DNA from: Bacteroidota bacterium
GTDB taxonomy: Bacteria > Bacteroidota > Bacteroidia > Chitinophagales > Chitinophagaceae
Direction of reading: 5' to 3'
NCBI GenBank assembly: GCA_013286315.1
Contig: JABDFX010000006.1
Location: 1-64,000, forward strand
Length of the DNA stretch: 64,000 bases
In this document: positions 62,901-64,000 of the stretch, piece by piece
Layout: each line of letters starts with the position of its first letter
Numbering within the stretch: the stretch's first letter is position 1
Made by a program: the position numbers and the translations under genes
The notes under the pieces: generated by a model
Database searches by the model: none
Told to the model about the DNA's origin: nothing
The model's input: the letters and a program-made list of their open reading frames with translations, nothing else

Positions 62901-63137
62901 GAGATCTCCGGTAGCCAGGGGATGGATAAACAAATGGAATATTATCTCCGCATCCCGTTGAAAATGGTAACACAGGTCGCCTTCAAAAAACTGTTTGGCA
63001 AAAAACAGGAAGAAGTAGATCCCGATCAGGTAGATGCCATTCAATACCGCGATAAGGATAAGAAAATACATTTTATCAATCTGAAAATCACCGGTACTCC
63101 GGACGACTATAAAATGGGTTTGGGGAAAGCAAAATAA
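59925..63137 (+). CDS. AsmA-family protein
   Basis: 1070 residues. One N-terminal membrane helix (about 10-32, FRFLILPVISLIILVFAAAA), then a very long beta-rich periplasmic part. AsmA features: GELVVGGSDISVFQNYPYIS, KNVRFFADKDTTGKTIFEAE, VFLKNGCIDIIKDNGRLNLM near the start and the AsmA_2-like C-terminal domain (about 830-1060: FGIEVAGGKIGARAHFNGSD, LTGQVKCYVQIHPDLTPIMD, FKNNTLSIPSMNINSSLGFL). AsmA-like proteins are bridge-type lipid transporters that link the inner and outer membrane. The next gene (M28 peptidase) starts 69 bp on. Confidence 0.9.
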   Translation: MKTRLRKIIFRFLILPVISLIILVFAAAAILYNQQQRLVRLAVGELNKKLPGELVVGGSDISVFQNYPYISIAVKNVRFFADKDTTGKTIFEAEKIYVGFNLTDILKQQYHAKVIFLKNGCIDIIKDNGRLNLMDAIHLSQDTSTIDTTKALDLVLKKLVLKNMDISFFDKQSREQVHTHIDRIQSSFRSDSLQLDADLQAAMLVDYIWPGDSSLLRHKRLETDITLSYYKANGMLALQQGKLKLEDAMFNITGTADLLHDNLVDLQFSGDKTDFRQLFAFAPENLAKELKHFKYDGHLDFKGTVKGKLKGKKLPRIDISFSCKNGWLHNTDSRRKLDSLSFKGFYTNGAGQSLQTSELRLLDFNARPDKGIFKGNLVLRDFTDPKISMRVNSELELEFIGGFLGIKDLQRVTGHISLKMDFKELVDISLPEQTIDKLTGGIQSELTVTNLSFRIPSYPYIIEHLDMHANMKNGFVKLDTLSFHVGQSDFHMSGSLSNLPAIFHKQQEPTTLTLNAGSNKMVLKELFAFDSARSAKAKEEINGFHIGLSLETSVNELLHPKPLPRGKFTIDHLSIAFKRYPHVFHDFGAELTINDTSLKLRNFNGRVDSSDLCLSGRVNNYALWFDKVKKGNTLIAFDLKSQRLALYELLGKRSRNYVPKEYVHEIFSNVWLRSKVELKYDSVFKFANIKIANVSGELTNHPYRLDSIRGNIKFNNSNFVKIDTLQGKIGNSDFNISMRLYTGKDTAKSRKENYLQFSSRFVDVNQLTNYVMTAADDMDNKPSDTAAVATAVSGSTHENGFNIFNIPFINFNASVDIGKIKYGRLGLKNFSTKVRMMANQQLYLDTFGIEVAGGKIGARAHFNGSDPNKIYLKSRIRIYDVNLEKLMLKLDYLGQDYVINKNIKGRLTGQVKCYVQIHPDLTPIMDQSEAQIDVNIYDGELDNFTPIQAMSSYFSDKNLNMVKFDTLRNQLTFKNNTLSIPSMNINSSLGFLEISGSQGMDKQMEYYLRIPLKMVTQVAFKKLFGKKQEEVDPDQVDAIQYRDKDKKIHFINLKITGTPDDYKMGLGKAK

Positions 63138-63206
63138 TTATCTCAGATAAACGGAGCCGGGCGGCAGTTGAAGTTTTACTTATCTTGCGCATTCTAATTT
63201 TGAACC

Positions 63207-64000
63207 ATGAATACGATCGCCCGTTTATTTATTTTTATTTTTCTAATTGGCTCCTCCGGTTTTCTGTATGCACAACATGAAATGCTGGATACAGCCGTAT
63301 TTCAAAAGATCCGTATTGCCGAACTGAACAGCTCCCAGATCCCGCAGATTGCATATTATCTGACGGATGTTTCCGGTTCAAGACTCACCAATTCACCGGG
63401 TTTTAAAAGGGCAGGAACATGGGCCATTGAGTCGATGAAAAAATGGGGTCTTCAGAATGCTTCATTTGAACCCTGGGGTGAATATGGCCGCGGCTGGGAT
63501 GTGGAAGAATTTAATATTTCACTGAAGGCGCCCTATACCGGATATATCATCGGTTATCCACTTCCCTGGAGCTCAAATACCAATGGTGAAATTCGCGCGC
63601 CTGTTTTTGAAATATTGGACAGCCAGCTCGGAGATTCAGTATGGATGGAAAAACACCGGAATGATATCAGGGGGAAGATCATCTTTCTAACGAATCCGAG
63701 TACCAAACACGAAGAAGATTTTAAACCGGTTTCAACGAGATACACCGACAGTGAACTCGTTCACATTCCAAATATCTATGTATATAATCATAAGCAGATT
63801 GCATTTTTTATACCCTTTATGAAACGTGCGGTCGACGGGAAAATAAAACTGAAAGAGTTTGGGGCACTGGCCGTCATTGGTTCCAGGGGCACATATCGCG
63901 ACGGAACCGTCTTTGTCCAGAATTCTACCGGATTCAGAACGAACAGTCCGGTTCTCTTACCCGAAGCGGCTATCTCGGCGGAAGATGGATTTAAAATCAA
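63207..64000 (+). CDS. M28-type metallopeptidase with PA domain, N-terminal part (cut by window edge)
   Basis: 264 codons to the edge. Signal peptide about 1-22 (IARLFIFIFLIGSSGFLYAQ). Then IPQIAYYLTDVSGSRLTNSP and RAGTWAIESMKKWGLQNASF, the N-terminal region of M28 aminopeptidase/carboxypeptidase Q-type proteins, followed by a PA-like insert (about 125-260: PAPVFEI-like RAPVFEILDSQLGDSVWMEK, RGKIIFLTNPS, GTYRDGTVFVQNSTGF). The zinc-binding His-x-D motif lies outside the window. Expected role: periplasmic or outer membrane peptidase. TAATTTTG 3 bp before the start fits the -7 consensus but is too close to be used with this start. Confidence 0.85.
   Translation, partial: MNTIARLFIFIFLIGSSGFLYAQHEMLDTAVFQKIRIAELNSSQIPQIAYYLTDVSGSRLTNSPGFKRAGTWAIESMKKWGLQNASFEPWGEYGRGWDVEEFNISLKAPYTGYIIGYPLPWSSNTNGEIRAPVFEILDSQLGDSVWMEKHRNDIRGKIIFLTNPSTKHEEDFKPVSTRYTDSELVHIPNIYVYNHKQIAFFIPFMKRAVDGKIKLKEFGALAVIGSRGTYRDGTVFVQNSTGFRTNSPVLLPEAAISAEDGFKI

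Overview
The window looks like a chromosomal segment of a Bacteroidota bacterium, most likely a Chitinophagaceae-type member. The sequence evidence is a 1788-residue subtilase with a C-terminal type IX secretion (Por) sorting domain, TAnnTTTG promoter elements, orphan FtsX/MacB-type permeases of the Bacteroidota kind, many lipoproteins and a GlcNAc-type MFS permease next to two GH20 genes. It is not a phage or plasmid: no integrase, transposase, replication or CRISPR gene was seen.

Layout. 1-8.5 kb: transketolase N-terminus (cut by the window edge), an Omp85/POTRA-like outer-membrane barrel and the T9SS subtilase. 8.5-12 kb: the housekeeping set DUF177 (YceD), rpmF and plsX, then RNase P RNA and a DUF2027/Smr protein. 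12-19.5 kb: a secreted hydrolase-like protein that has lost its nucleophile, two large FtsX-type permeases and a small secreted protein. 19.6-24.6 kb: an amino-acid permease, dapA overlapping accA, a lineage-specific protein and tRNA-Asp(GTC). 24.7-30.5 kb: an AT-rich block of unrecognised small genes plus an NHL-repeat lipoprotein. 30.6-34 kb: an AI-2E-family permease and an M13 metallopeptidase. 34.4-40.2 kb: an accessory patch of small stand-alone genes (WYL regulator, VOC protein, three NTF2-fold proteins, triple-BON protein, rifamycin ADP-ribosyltransferase arr) mixed with decayed fragments of YceI, a response regulator and a small membrane protein. 40-47 kb: PAP2 phosphatase, a tightly overlapping GlcNAc/chitooligosaccharide operon (MFS permease, two GH20-type enzymes), a lipoprotein and a TIM-barrel protein. 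47.6-54 kb: RibD-type reductase, SRPBCC and DinB proteins, a third FtsX-type permease, an ArsR-SRPBCC pair, and an SDR preceded by a decayed AraC N-terminus. 54-64 kb: polysaccharide deacetylase with six FG-GAP repeats, a duplicated-domain lipoprotein, a NupG-like MFS plus sugar isomerase pair, AsmA, and the start of an M28 peptidase.

The most unusual structure is intergenic. Several gene borders in 0.6-21.4 kb and at 57 kb carry large inverted repeats whose arms are themselves tandem arrays of short degenerate units (8-10 bp GGAAGTATG-type, or about 6 bp GCCTAA/GCGTAA-type). The arms often start exactly on the stop codon of the neighbouring gene, and in dapA they run into the reading frame. 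The best-preserved copies pair over 28 and 31 bp and carry the same order of variant units in both arms. A third repeat, with a 17-bp perfect inverted repeat and a shared 34-nt core, occurs twice, once nested inside one of the others. I do not recognise this family.
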